A DNA stretch of 64,000 bases from Dickeya dianthicola NCPPB 453 (GTDB taxonomy: Bacteria > Pseudomonadota > Gammaproteobacteria > Enterobacterales > Enterobacteriaceae), in NCBI RefSeq assembly GCF_000365305.1, contig NZ_CM001841.1:4414046-4478045 (forward strand), given 5' to 3'. Shown in pieces: positions 27,002-35,468 of the stretch (the stretch's first letter is position 1; every line of letters begins with the position of its first letter). The notes below the pieces were generated by a model. It did no database searches, was not told where the DNA came from, and saw only the letters and a list, made by a program, of their open reading frames with translations. The translations under genes and the position numbers were made by a program.

Positions 27002-27904
27002 TTAACGCTCCTTCGGGTCCAGCAGATCGCGCAGGCCGTCACCGAGAAAGTTGAAGGCCAGCGAGGTGAGGAAAATGGCGATGCAGGGCACCAGCGGCAC
27101 CCACCAGGCGTTGAACAGGAAACGGCGCGCGGTCGCGATCATGGTGCCCCATTCCGGCGACGGCGGCTGCGCGCCCATGCCGAGAAAACCAAGGCTGGCG
27201 GCGGTGATGATGATGGAGCTCATGTCCAGCGTCACCCGCACAATCAGGCTCGGCACGCACAGCGGCATGATGTGGCGCAGAATGATGCGCAACGGCGCGG
27301 CGCCGGTCAGACGGCAGGCGGCGATAAAATCGGTGTGGCGGAATTGCAGCGTCTCCGCCCGCGCCAGCCGCGCATACGGCGGCCAGGCGGTCAGCGCGAT
27401 CGCCAGAATGGCGCTCTCCACCCCCGGTTTCAGCGCCGCCACAAACGCCAGCGCCAGCACCAGCCGCGGAAACGCCAGAAAAATGTCGGTCAGCCGCATC
27501 AGGATTTTATCAAGCAGCCCACCGGCGTAACCGGCGATGCAGCCGACCAGCAGGCCGAGCGGCGCGGTCAGCGCCACCACCGCGATCACCATACCCAGCG
27601 TAGTACGCCCGCCGTAGACAATGCGGCTGAACACATCGCGCCCCAGTTCATCGGTGCCCAGCCAGTGCCCGGCGGACGGCGCCGCCAGCCGGTTGGACAG
27701 ATTCTGAAAACCGGGGTCGTACGGCGTCAACCAGGGCGCGGCCAGCGATAACAGCAGCACCGCGGCGATAATGAACAGCCCCAGCATCGCCAGCGGATTG
27801 GTGCGAAACCCCAGCCACAGGCGGTAACGCTGCCCCCACACCGCCTGACGGCGCGTGGTGGGCGTTTCGTCGAGCAACCAGGCTCGTGAGACATAAACAC
27901 TCAT
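27002..27904 (-). CDS. Peptide ABC importer permease (DppC type)
   Basis: 300 aa. N-terminal cytosolic stretch, a TM at about 35-58, then APWLTPYDPGFQNLSNRLAA and the typical HWLGTDELGRDVFSRIVYGG. The EAA-type loop and the ending LAFNLLGDGLRDLLDPKER type (LAFNFLGDGLRDLLDP) follow. Start ATG 27904 overlaps the DppB-type stop by 4 bp. Inner-membrane channel subunit. Confidence 0.92.
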   Translation of the reverse strand: MSVYVSRAWLLDETPTTRRQAVWGQRYRLWLGFRTNPLAMLGLFIIAAVLLLSLAAPWLTPYDPGFQNLSNRLAAPSAGHWLGTDELGRDVFSRIVYGGRTTLGMVIAVVALTAPLGLLVGCIAGYAGGLLDKILMRLTDIFLAFPRLVLALAFVAALKPGVESAILAIALTAWPPYARLARAETLQFRHTDFIAACRLTGAAPLRIILRHIMPLCVPSLIVRVTLDMSSIIITAASLGFLGMGAQPPSPEWGTMIATARRFLFNAWWVPLVPCIAIFLTSLAFNFLGDGLRDLLDPKER

Positions 27905-28911
27905 GTTACGCGGGGATCCAAAAGTCGATAGAAAATGTCAGCCAGCAGGTTCAACAGCACATAGACCGCGCCCACCAGCAACGTAGCGCCCACCACCGGA
28001 TTCATGTCCGCATTGAGCAGCGCGGTAGTGAGGTACTGGCCCAGCCCCGGCCAGGAGAAGACGTTTTCCGTCACCACCGCCCCTTCCAGCAGCCCGGCGT
28101 AGGTCAACGACAGCACGGTGACCAATTGCACCGCCACCGTGGGAAACGCGTGCCGCCAGACCACCCGACGGGACGACAGCCCCTTAGCGCGGGCGGTGAT
28201 CACGAACTCGCCGCTGAGCGCGTTAAGCATGAAAGTACGGGTCATGCGGGTAATGTAGGCCATACTGAAATACGCTAGGATCAGCACCGGCTGCACCATG
28301 TGCGCCAGCGCATCGCGCAGCGCGTCATAGTCGCCCGCCAGCAGCGCATCCACCGTCAGCAACCCGGTGACGTGCGGCACCATGTCCTGAAAGAGGATGT
28401 CCTGCCGCCCCGGCCCCGGCGCAATGCCCAGCACCGCGTAGAAAATCAGCAGGCTGAGCAGCGCCAGCACAAACACCGGCAGCGAGTGGCCCGCCAGACA
28501 GATAATGCGAATCACCTGATCCACCCAGCGCCCCTGCCGCACCGCCGCCCACACCCCGAGCGGAATGCCGACCAGCGCCGCGACGATGATCGCGGCGGTC
28601 GCCAGTTCCAGCGTGGCAGGGAAATAACGAGCAATATCGGTGGTGACCGGGTTAGAGGTCAGCACCGAGCGCCCCAAATCACCGTGCAGCAGTTGGTTCA
28701 GGTAGTGGCCGTACTGCATCCACAGGGGCTGATCCAGCCCCATTTCCTGACGCACCCGCTCCACTACCGCCTGGGGGGCGTTGTCTCCCACCGCGGCCAG
28801 CACCGGGTCGGTCGGCATGATGCGGCCGATGAAGAAGGTCAGTACCGATAACCCCAACAGGGTCAACAACAGGCTGCCGAGCGTACTGCAAAAACGAGTC
28901 AGTATCTGCAT
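27901..28911 (-). CDS. Peptide ABC importer permease (DppB type)
   Basis: 336 aa. An N-terminal TM (LLLTLLGLSVLTFFIGRIMP) is followed by PTDPVLAAVGDNAP, LHGDLGRSVLTSNPV, five more TMs, and the family loop TRTFMLNALSGEFVITARAKG, abbreviated here as EFVITARAKGL. The start ATG shares a base with the stop of the binding-protein gene (TGATG), indicating coupled translation. Confidence 0.92.
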   Translation of the reverse strand: MQILTRFCSTLGSLLLTLLGLSVLTFFIGRIMPTDPVLAAVGDNAPQAVVERVRQEMGLDQPLWMQYGHYLNQLLHGDLGRSVLTSNPVTTDIARYFPATLELATAAIIVAALVGIPLGVWAAVRQGRWVDQVIRIICLAGHSLPVFVLALLSLLIFYAVLGIAPGPGRQDILFQDMVPHVTGLLTVDALLAGDYDALRDALAHMVQPVLILAYFSMAYITRMTRTFMLNALSGEFVITARAKGLSSRRVVWRHAFPTVAVQLVTVLSLTYAGLLEGAVVTENVFSWPGLGQYLTTALLNADMNPVVGATLLVGAVYVLLNLLADIFYRLLDPRVT

Positions 28912-30506
28912 CAGGCTTTCTTCACCTGCTGATAAGGCACTTTGCTCAATACCGTCATGGTGACGCCGCTGAGATTCTTACGGCAGGCCAGCGTTTTTTC
29001 ATCCTGCATCATCAGCGTGAACGGGCTCAGCTCGCGGTGGTTGCGTTGCAGGGTTTCATACAGCGCGATGCGTTTGGCCGGGTCCTGCTCATGCAGCGCC
29101 TGTTCGGTCAACTGGTTGAACTTTTCATCCGACCAGCCGCAGCGCCACGCCAGCGTGCGGTTGCGGGCGCCATCGCTGTTGTCGGTGTTGATGCAGAAGG
29201 CTTCGGCGTTGGAGTTCGGGTCGAAATAGTCCGCGCCCCACGCCGTCAGCGCCAGTTGCTGCTGGCGGGCGCGCATCTTGGTCAGCACCTGACGGTTTTC
29301 CGCCGCGACAAGCTTCACCCTGATGCCGATGGCGCCAAGCTGGGTTTGGATCGCCTGTGCGATATCGGGGTACGGCTGGGCGGAGTAGTGATCCAGCGTG
29401 ATGTCGAAGCCGTCCGGATAACCGGCGTCTTTCAGCAGCGCTTTGGCTTTGGCGACATCCAGATGGAACGGGGTGTCGTCCAGCGCCGCCGGGAAGCCGC
29501 CCGGCAGGAAGCTCTGATGCACCTTGTGCGTCAGCGGCAGAATGTTTTTCTGGATGCCGTCGTAATCCAGCGCCCATTTGATAGCCTGCCACACCTGCGG
29601 TTTTTTCAGGAATTCGTTGGCGGTGTTGCACGACAGCAGCATCACGCTGGCGATGCTCTGGCGCACCAGATGGTAGTTGCCGTCGTTCACCAGCGGGCGA
29701 ATCTGCTCGGTGGTCAGGTTGCGGGCGACATCTACGTCCCCTTTTTGCAGCATCAGCAACTGGGCAGACGGGTCGACAATGTGCTTGAGCAGCACGCGCT
29801 TAAAGGCGTTGTCTGCCGGGAAGTGATCGTTTTTTTGCAGGATGATGCTTTCGCTGGCTTTCCAGCTTACCAGCGAGAACGGGCCGGAACCGGCGCTGTT
29901 CTGTTTCAGCCACTGGTTGCCCAGATCGTTGTTTTGCTGGTTAGCCAATGCCGCCTTTTTCTGCACGATGCTGCCCACCGGGGCCGACAGGCAGTACAGC
30001 AGGAAGGTTTCCGCCGCCGGTTTGTCGAGGTTTATCACCAGTGTATTGTCATCCGGCGCGGTAATGTGCTGTTCCACGTTGTCTTTGGTAAAGCCGAACT
30101 GGTTGATGATGAACGCCGGGCTCTTGTCCAGCTTGACCGCGCGTTGCAGCGAGAAGGCGGCGTCTTCGGCGGTCACCGGCGAACCGTCGGCGAATCTGGC
30201 TTTCGGATTGAGGTGGAAGGTGAAGGTTTTGCCGTCGTTGCCCACCGCCCAACTGACGGACAGATCGCCAATCACCTCTTGCGGATTGGCCGGGTTCGGC
30301 ATCACCAGGCGTTGGTACAGGTTGCCGATGATTTCGGTACCCACCGCCTCGAACCCTTCCTGCGGGTCAAGGCTGGTCATGTTATCAAGCTGCATCGCCA
30401 TCACCAGCATGGACGGCGGCGTATCGGCGAACGCGGTGTTAAGGTTAAGCCAGGACAGCACAGGCACGGTAGCGCAACCGGCCAGAAAACGTCTTCTGGT
30501 GACCAT
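28911..30506 (-). CDS. Periplasmic peptide-binding protein (SBP family 5), Tat-like signal
   Basis: 531 aa. The signal region MVTRRRFLAGCATVPVLSW contains twin arginines (RRRFLAG), so Tat export is likely. A Cys follows (AGC), but the cleavage site could also be near AFA at about residue 27. Mature family-5 features are TSLDPQEGF, LNPKARFADGSPVTAEDA and AGSGPFSLVSW. GGGGGA lies 5 bp before ATG 30506. First gene of the - strand operon, divergent from the dipeptidase gene. Ligand unknown; the operon's D-aminopeptidase and the neighbouring M19 dipeptidase suggest D-residue or dipeptide substrates. Confidence 0.9.
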   Translation of the reverse strand: MVTRRRFLAGCATVPVLSWLNLNTAFADTPPSMLVMAMQLDNMTSLDPQEGFEAVGTEIIGNLYQRLVMPNPANPQEVIGDLSVSWAVGNDGKTFTFHLNPKARFADGSPVTAEDAAFSLQRAVKLDKSPAFIINQFGFTKDNVEQHITAPDDNTLVINLDKPAAETFLLYCLSAPVGSIVQKKAALANQQNNDLGNQWLKQNSAGSGPFSLVSWKASESIILQKNDHFPADNAFKRVLLKHIVDPSAQLLMLQKGDVDVARNLTTEQIRPLVNDGNYHLVRQSIASVMLLSCNTANEFLKKPQVWQAIKWALDYDGIQKNILPLTHKVHQSFLPGGFPAALDDTPFHLDVAKAKALLKDAGYPDGFDITLDHYSAQPYPDIAQAIQTQLGAIGIRVKLVAAENRQVLTKMRARQQQLALTAWGADYFDPNSNAEAFCINTDNSDGARNRTLAWRCGWSDEKFNQLTEQALHEQDPAKRIALYETLQRNHRELSPFTLMMQDEKTLACRKNLSGVTMTVLSKVPYQQVKKA

Positions 30507-30705
30507 TCATCCCCCAAGTGTCTGATTTTAAAATAGAATAAAATATATTTTTTCTGTCTGCGGCTTGACAGACATCACAGGCGCTGGCTTAAATGGTGAC
30601 GCGGCGAACAAAATTTCTCCGCTTGAATGACCTGCACCAGTAGGATGCAGCTCAGGTTCCATCTCAGAAAATCATTTTCTTTCAATCCAGATCGGTAACT
30701 CGTCC
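30507..30705. promoter_or_regulatory. Divergent promoter region, peptide operon / dipeptidase
   Basis: 199 bp between the - strand operon and the + strand dipeptidase gene. A very AT-rich block at 30525-30555 (TAAAATAGAATAAAATATAT) lies close to the - strand start and could hold its -10. A LysR-type regulator is encoded after the dipeptidase and may act here; I see no unambiguous T-N11-A site. Confidence 0.45.
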
Positions 30706-31788
30706 ATGTCAAATTCGCCCTTGTCAGACAAGCCGCTTGCACATCATGTTTCTGTCCCTGTCTTTGATGGCCACAACGACGTGCTGTCACGCCTGTGGCG
30801 ACTTCATCGCGATAATCCAACCGATGCCTTTCTGAACGGGCCGGCGCAGGGTCACATTGACCTGCCCCGGATCCGGCAGGGCGGATTCGCCGGCGGCCTG
30901 TTCGCCGCCTACGTTCCCTCGCCCCGAAGCGATGCAACATCCATACCAGACGCCAACGTTTCACTAACCACCCCGTCAATGGCGCAGGCGCGCGACATCA
31001 GCTTCTGGATGCTTTCCACCCTGCTGCGCCTTGAAGCGGGGTCCGCCGGGCAACTGCGGATATGCCGCAGCGCGGCGGATATCCGTCGCTGCATGGCGGA
31101 CGGCGCGGTGGCGGCGGTGATGCACATCGAAGGCGCCGAGATGCTGGATGCCTCTCTGGACCTGCTGGATATTCTTTACGCCGCCGGGTTGCGCAGCCTG
31201 GGGCCGCTGTGGAGCCGGCCGAATATCTTCGGTCAGGGGGTGCCGTTTCGCTTCCCTTCCTCGCCCGACACCGGCGACGGCTTGACCGAGGCCGGGCTGC
31301 GGCTGGTGCGTGCCTGCAACGCTAAACGCATTCTGGTGGATCTCTCCCACATGGATGAAAAAGGCTTCTGGCAGACGGCGGCGGTTTCCGATGCACCACT
31401 GGTGGCCAGCCATTCCAACGCCCACGCGCTGTGCGCCCAGTCGCGCAACCTCACCGACCGCCAACTGGCGGCGATCCGCGAGCGCGACGGTTTTGTCGGC
31501 GTCAATTTCGGTACCTCTTTCCTGCGCGCCGACGGCCAAAAAGACCCGTCCGCTACGGTGCAGGAGATCGTGCGTCATGTGGAGTATCTGCTGGAAAAAC
31601 TGGGCGAAAATGGCGTCGGTTTCGGTTCCGATCTGGACGGCACCACCGTTCCCGGCGACGTGAAAGATGTGGCGGGCTTCCCTATTTTGGTGCAGGCACT
31701 GGCCGATCGCGGCTACCCTCGCACTCTTTTAGAGAAAATCTGTTACGGCAACTGGCTGCGGGTGTTGGAAGCCACCTGGGGCGCATAG
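30706..31788 (+). CDS. Membrane-dipeptidase (renal dipeptidase, M19) family protein
   Basis: 360 aa. Zinc-site motifs of family M19 are present in order: FDGHNDVLSRLW (His-x-Asp), VMHIEGAEML (bridging Glu), LVDLSHMDEKGF (His), VASHSNAHAL (His) and VGFGSDLDGTT (Asp). No signal peptide is visible, so a cytosolic enzyme is expected, as for most bacterial members. Family activity is hydrolysis of dipeptides, commonly with a C-terminal D-residue. Divergent from the peptide-import operon and followed by a LysR gene. Confidence 0.92.
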   Translation: MSNSPLSDKPLAHHVSVPVFDGHNDVLSRLWRLHRDNPTDAFLNGPAQGHIDLPRIRQGGFAGGLFAAYVPSPRSDATSIPDANVSLTTPSMAQARDISFWMLSTLLRLEAGSAGQLRICRSAADIRRCMADGAVAAVMHIEGAEMLDASLDLLDILYAAGLRSLGPLWSRPNIFGQGVPFRFPSSPDTGDGLTEAGLRLVRACNAKRILVDLSHMDEKGFWQTAAVSDAPLVASHSNAHALCAQSRNLTDRQLAAIRERDGFVGVNFGTSFLRADGQKDPSATVQEIVRHVEYLLEKLGENGVGFGSDLDGTTVPGDVKDVAGFPILVQALADRGYPRTLLEKICYGNWLRVLEATWGA

Positions 31789-31916
31789 CCCGTGGACGCG
31801 GCCCGCCGCCATTTAGCCGCGTTTTTCAGTCATATGGCGTGAATCTTGCTTGTTTATGCGTTGGATCGCGCCCCATCGGGCCGGTCGGGAACACATCACA
31901 CAACAGGACTCAGGTT

Positions 31917-32825
31917 ATGCGTTTACGCCACATCGAAGTCTTTCAGGCGATCGTTCAGGCTGGCACCATCAGCGGCGCGGCACGGTTACTCAACGTTTCC
32001 CAACCCAACGTCAGCCGGGTGCTGAATCACGCCGAACAGCAACTGGGTTTCGCGCTGTTCGAACGCCGTTCACAAGGATTGGCGCCAACGGTGGAAGGGC
32101 AGCAACTGATGCCGGAGATCGAACGGCTCTACAGCCAATTACAGAGTATTTCCCGCCTGACCGACCAGATCCGCAAAGGCCAGCACGAGACGGTGCGGCT
32201 CGGCGCCGCGCACGCCTTCGGCCAGATGATTGTCGCCCCGGCGATGGTGGAATTTCAGCAACAGTCGCCGCTGGTGAACATGGAACTGGTCACCGAGCAC
32301 TTCAACACCCTGTGCCAGAATATTCAGCAGCATCAGCTCGACCTGGCGCTGGTATTCGGCCAACAGGTGCCGCCGGATTTGCTGGCCGAACCGTTGTGCC
32401 AGTCGCGTATGGTGGCGGTGTTGCCGAAAGACAGCCCGCAGCAGGGGCCGGTATCGCTGGAATGGCTGTGCCATAACAACCTGCTGATGATGCAACAACA
32501 AGACCCGCTGGGCCAGGTCGTCCACCGCGCCTTGCGCGATCGTCGCCTCAAACCGGCAGTCTCGCTGTACATCAAGACTTACTCGGTGATCGCCGATATG
32601 GTGCTGGCAGGCGGCGGCACCGGCATCGTCGACCTGTTCACCGCCCGTCGTTACGCCGATCAGCTCAAAATCGTACCCATCAGCCAGCCGCTGCCGTTTG
32701 AGGTGATGCTGATAAGCCGCCGCGACATCCCGCAATCCCGCGAGATTCTGCAACTCAAACAGGTGCTGAAAAGCAAATGCCGCGAACTCGCCAACCAGTG
32801 TCTGCCGCTGCTGGAAGCGGCGTAA
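31917..32825 (+). CDS. LysR-family transcriptional regulator
   Basis: 302 aa from ATG 31917; the frame is open upstream, but MRLRHIEVFQAIVQAGTISG is the classic LysR start. The winged HTH spans residues 1-60 (AARLLNVSQPNVSRVLNHAE). The effector domain covers 90-300. It lies 128 bp after the dipeptidase gene on the same strand. By position it probably controls the dipeptidase and the divergent peptide operon; the effector would be an imported peptide or D-amino acid. This is inference from neighbourhood. Confidence 0.92.
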   Translation: MRLRHIEVFQAIVQAGTISGAARLLNVSQPNVSRVLNHAEQQLGFALFERRSQGLAPTVEGQQLMPEIERLYSQLQSISRLTDQIRKGQHETVRLGAAHAFGQMIVAPAMVEFQQQSPLVNMELVTEHFNTLCQNIQQHQLDLALVFGQQVPPDLLAEPLCQSRMVAVLPKDSPQQGPVSLEWLCHNNLLMMQQQDPLGQVVHRALRDRRLKPAVSLYIKTYSVIADMVLAGGGTGIVDLFTARRYADQLKIVPISQPLPFEVMLISRRDIPQSREILQLKQVLKSKCRELANQCLPLLEAA

Positions 32826-32954
32826 CCGCTACCACCGGCTTCCGGCCGCCGCGCGGTTCGGCCGGAAGCCGTGATTTGTCAGTCCGTTACCGCTGTCGCT
32901 TTTGGCAAACCGCCCGTTATAATTACCCCCTCACTTCTTAACAGGTATGCACCG

Positions 32955-33818
32955 ATGATTCGTAGCATGACCGCTTACGCCCGGCGAGAAATCAAGGGTG
33001 ACTGGGGTAGCGCCGCCTGGGAGCTGCGCTCCGTAAACCAGCGTTATCTGGAAACCTACATCCGTTTACCCGAACAATTTCGCAGCTTAGAGCCGGTAAT
33101 CCGCGAACGCATCCGCAACCGCTTGACCCGCGGCAAAATCGAGTGCGGCCTGCGTTTTGAGCTGGACCCGCGCGCGCAGGGGCAACTGATCCTCAACGAG
33201 CAACTGGCCAAACAGTTGGTGGCGGCAGCGAACTGGGTGAAAATGCAAAGCGACGAAGGCGAGGTCAACCCGCTCGACATCCTGCGCTGGCCGGGGGTGA
33301 TGTCGGCGCAGGAGCAGGATCTGGACGCCATCAGCACCGAACTAATGCAGGCGCTGGAAGCCGCGCTGGACGACTTTATTATCGCCCGCGAAAGCGAAGG
33401 CAACGCGCTCAAGGCGCTGATTGAACAGCGGCTGGTGGGCGTCAGCGCCGAAGTCGCCAAGGTTCGCGCCCACATGCCGAACATTCTGCAATGGCAGCGG
33501 GAAAAACTGCAAAGCAAGCTGGATGAAGCGCAGGTGCAGCTCGACGGCAACCGGCTGGAACAGGAACTGGTGCTGCTGGCGCAACGCATCGACGTGGCCG
33601 AAGAACTCGACCGGCTGGAAGCCCACGTGCGGGAAACTTACAAAATCCTCAACAAGCAGGAAGCCGTCGGCCGCCGTCTGGACTTCATGATGCAGGAATT
33701 CAACCGCGAATCGAACACGCTGGGTTCCAAATCCATCAACGCCGACGTCACCGCCTCCGCCATCGAACTGAAAGTGCTGATCGAACAAATGCGGGAACAG
33801 ATTCAGAATATTGAGTAA
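32955..33818 (+). CDS. yicC: YicC-family endoribonuclease
   Basis: 287 aa, the usual length. Starts MIRSMTAYARREIKGDWG at ATG 32955 and carries the family markers ELRSVNQRYLE, RGKIECGLRF and the C-terminal GRRLDFMMQEFNRESNTLGS with KSINADV. YicC-type proteins are RNases implicated in RhyB turnover and stress adaptation. It is the last clear backbone gene before the accessory island; a terminator follows it. Confidence 0.97.
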   Translation: MIRSMTAYARREIKGDWGSAAWELRSVNQRYLETYIRLPEQFRSLEPVIRERIRNRLTRGKIECGLRFELDPRAQGQLILNEQLAKQLVAAANWVKMQSDEGEVNPLDILRWPGVMSAQEQDLDAISTELMQALEAALDDFIIARESEGNALKALIEQRLVGVSAEVAKVRAHMPNILQWQREKLQSKLDEAQVQLDGNRLEQELVLLAQRIDVAEELDRLEAHVRETYKILNKQEAVGRRLDFMMQEFNRESNTLGSKSINADVTASAIELKVLIEQMREQIQNIE

Positions 33819-33862
33819 GGTTTCACGAGTTTGCTACTCGTTTTATTTCATCTGATGAAGAC

Positions 33863-33892
33863 AAAAAGGCCATGTGAATCATGGCTTTTTTG
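33863..33892 (+). terminator. Rho-independent terminator after yicC
   Basis: AAAAAGGCCATG pairs with CATGGCTTTTTT around a 5-nt loop, with a run of T on the + strand. The A-run on the other side would make it usable in both directions. Confidence 0.9.
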
Positions 33893-34162
33893 TGTGGTTT
33901 TACATATTTTAGTATTATGGCGCATAACTCAAAGTGTAATTACGTAGTTTTAAGATATATTTTTTCATTACACACATATTGCAAGTATACCTATTTTATT
34001 TATATGCATTTTTTGAGATTTCCGATTTTTCAGCTAACAGCGGACAGGTGCTGCGGGATAGCATTACGTAAATATATACTAGTGAGATTGTAGTCCCCCC
34101 TGAATTTAGTCTTACCGCGTAATGGAGTTCTCTGGTTAAAATACAACCAACGGAGGCTCATC

Positions 34163-34429
34163 ATGAAGAAAGTGCGTTTCACTGAAACTCAGATCCTGCG
34201 GGTTTTGAAAGAGGTTGAAGGTGGTCGGCATGTGAAGGATGTCTGCCGCGAAAACGGTGTGTCGGAAGCCAGCTATTACAACTGGAAAGCCAAATATGGT
34301 GGCATGGTGTCCTCCGATATTAAGCGAATGAAAGAGCCGGAAGAAGAGAATCGCCGATTAAAGCAAATGTACGCATCCCTGAGCTTAGATCATGAAATTC
34401 TTAAGGATGTCGTTTCAAAAAAACTTTAA
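34163..34429 (+). CDS. IS3-family transposase OrfA (HTH)
   Basis: 88 aa. HTH region FTETQILRVLKEVEGG, then CRENGVSEASYYNWKAKYGG, and a C-terminal leucine-zipper-like segment EENRRLKQMYASLSLDHEIL. It ends in SKKL at an A7 run (34417-34423). A -1 slip there would read into OrfB and make the fused OrfAB transposase, as established for IS3 elements. Confidence 0.95.
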   Translation: MKKVRFTETQILRVLKEVEGGRHVKDVCRENGVSEASYYNWKAKYGGMVSSDIKRMKEPEEENRRLKQMYASLSLDHEILKDVVSKKL

Positions 34430-34431
34430 CG

Positions 34432-35271
34432 GTGCCTGAGAAGCGTGAGCTGGTGCGTTACGTTATGAAGGAACATCAGGCCAGTGAACGACGCGGGTGC
34501 CGGATTATCGGTATCAGTCGAAGTCTGTTGCATTATTGCCCGAACACGGCACGGGATCTGCCTGTAGTCGAGGCGCTACAAAAACTGGCGCATCAGTATC
34601 CGGCCTATGGTTTTGGACTTATGTTCAATAAGTTACGACAGGCAGGGTTACTGTGGAATGCAAAGCGGGTTTACCGGATCTATCGATTGTTAAAACTCAA
34701 CTTTCGGCGTAAAGGGAAAAAACGCTTACCTAACAGGCATCCACAGCCGTTGGTTATTCCGCATAAAATGAACCACTGTTGGTCAGTTGATTTTATGAGT
34801 GATGCCTTGATCGACGGGCGGCGATTCAGGTTATTTAACGTCGTTGATGACTTTAATCGGGAAGCGCTGGCCATCGAAGTTGATTTGAATATACCGGCTC
34901 ATCGTGTTGTGCGCATTCTGGAACGATTAAGCGCAGAACGAGGCTACCCGGCTTTTATACGAAGTGATAACGGGCCAGAGCTCACCGCCGCCGCCTTAGC
35001 CGAATGGGCAGAACGCCACGGTGTGATACTCGATTTTATTCAGCCCGGAAAGCCGATGCAGAACGGATTTATCGAGCGATTTAACAAAACGCTACGAACA
35101 GAAATACTCGATATGTATCTGTTCAGGACATTGTCTGAAGTGCGCGAACTCACAGAAGACTGGCGCACAGAATATAACGAGGAACGCCCACATAGCTCAC
35201 TGGGTGATATGCCACCTGTTATCTATGCGCGGAAAAAACTGGCCGGAGATCCTCATTGGCGGTGGTACTAA
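34432..35271 (+). CDS. IS3-family transposase OrfB (DDE integrase)
   Basis: 279 aa in the -1 frame relative to OrfA, beginning at a GTG but most likely made as an OrfAB fusion. The rve catalytic core is intact: WSVDFMSDAL (first Asp), FIRSDNGPELT (second Asp) and GKPMQNGFIERFNKTLR (Glu). It continues to the usual C-terminal YNEERPHSSLGDMPP. No internal stop or frameshift, so the element may still be active. Confidence 0.95.
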   Translation: MPEKRELVRYVMKEHQASERRGCRIIGISRSLLHYCPNTARDLPVVEALQKLAHQYPAYGFGLMFNKLRQAGLLWNAKRVYRIYRLLKLNFRRKGKKRLPNRHPQPLVIPHKMNHCWSVDFMSDALIDGRRFRLFNVVDDFNREALAIEVDLNIPAHRVVRILERLSAERGYPAFIRSDNGPELTAAALAEWAERHGVILDFIQPGKPMQNGFIERFNKTLRTEILDMYLFRTLSEVRELTEDWRTEYNEERPHSSLGDMPPVIYARKKLAGDPHWRWY

Positions 35272-35405
35272 AAACCGGAGGAACTACAATAAAAATGGCT
35301 TCTTAAAAGAAGGATTCGCCATTTTCCTATTGATAGCAATAATACATAATTGACCAGAAATTAGTTTTTTTAAGACGCCCTCTTCATACAACCTCTTTTG
35401 CTATT

Positions 35406-35445
35406 AAAATAAAGCATCCAAAAATAATTTCGGATGCTTTATTTT
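35406..35445. terminator. Terminator hairpin after the HEPN gene
   Basis: A 14-bp perfect stem, AAAATAAAGCATCC with GGATGCTTTATTTT, over a 12-nt loop. It lies 24 bp past the stop of the - strand gene ending at 35469. Confidence 0.85.
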
Positions 35446-35468
35446 ACATACTGTCACCAATTAATGTA

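Larger units (their letters stand above)
34089..35288 (+). mobile_element. IS3-family insertion sequence (IS407-like group), apparently intact
   Basis: Imperfect terminal inverted repeats TGTAGTCCCCCC (34089) and TGTAGTTCCTCC (complement at 35288) bound two overlapping-frame transposase genes. No obvious target duplication flanks the ends (AGAT left, ATAA right), so the boundaries or the insertion history are not fully clear. It sits at the left border of the AT-rich accessory island. Confidence 0.88.

Noticed and set aside
26351-27751. 466-codon + strand open frame rich in His/Gln/Arg
   Set aside because: Lies opposite two clear ABC transporter genes; composition is typical of a GC-rich shadow frame.
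29037-30536. 499-codon + strand open frame
   Set aside because: Antisense to the peptide-binding protein gene, which has a signal peptide and family motifs; high GC makes long shadow frames.
31431-31916. Long N-terminal extension of the LysR frame
   Set aside because: Overlaps the dipeptidase gene in another frame; the canonical LysR N-terminus begins at 31917.
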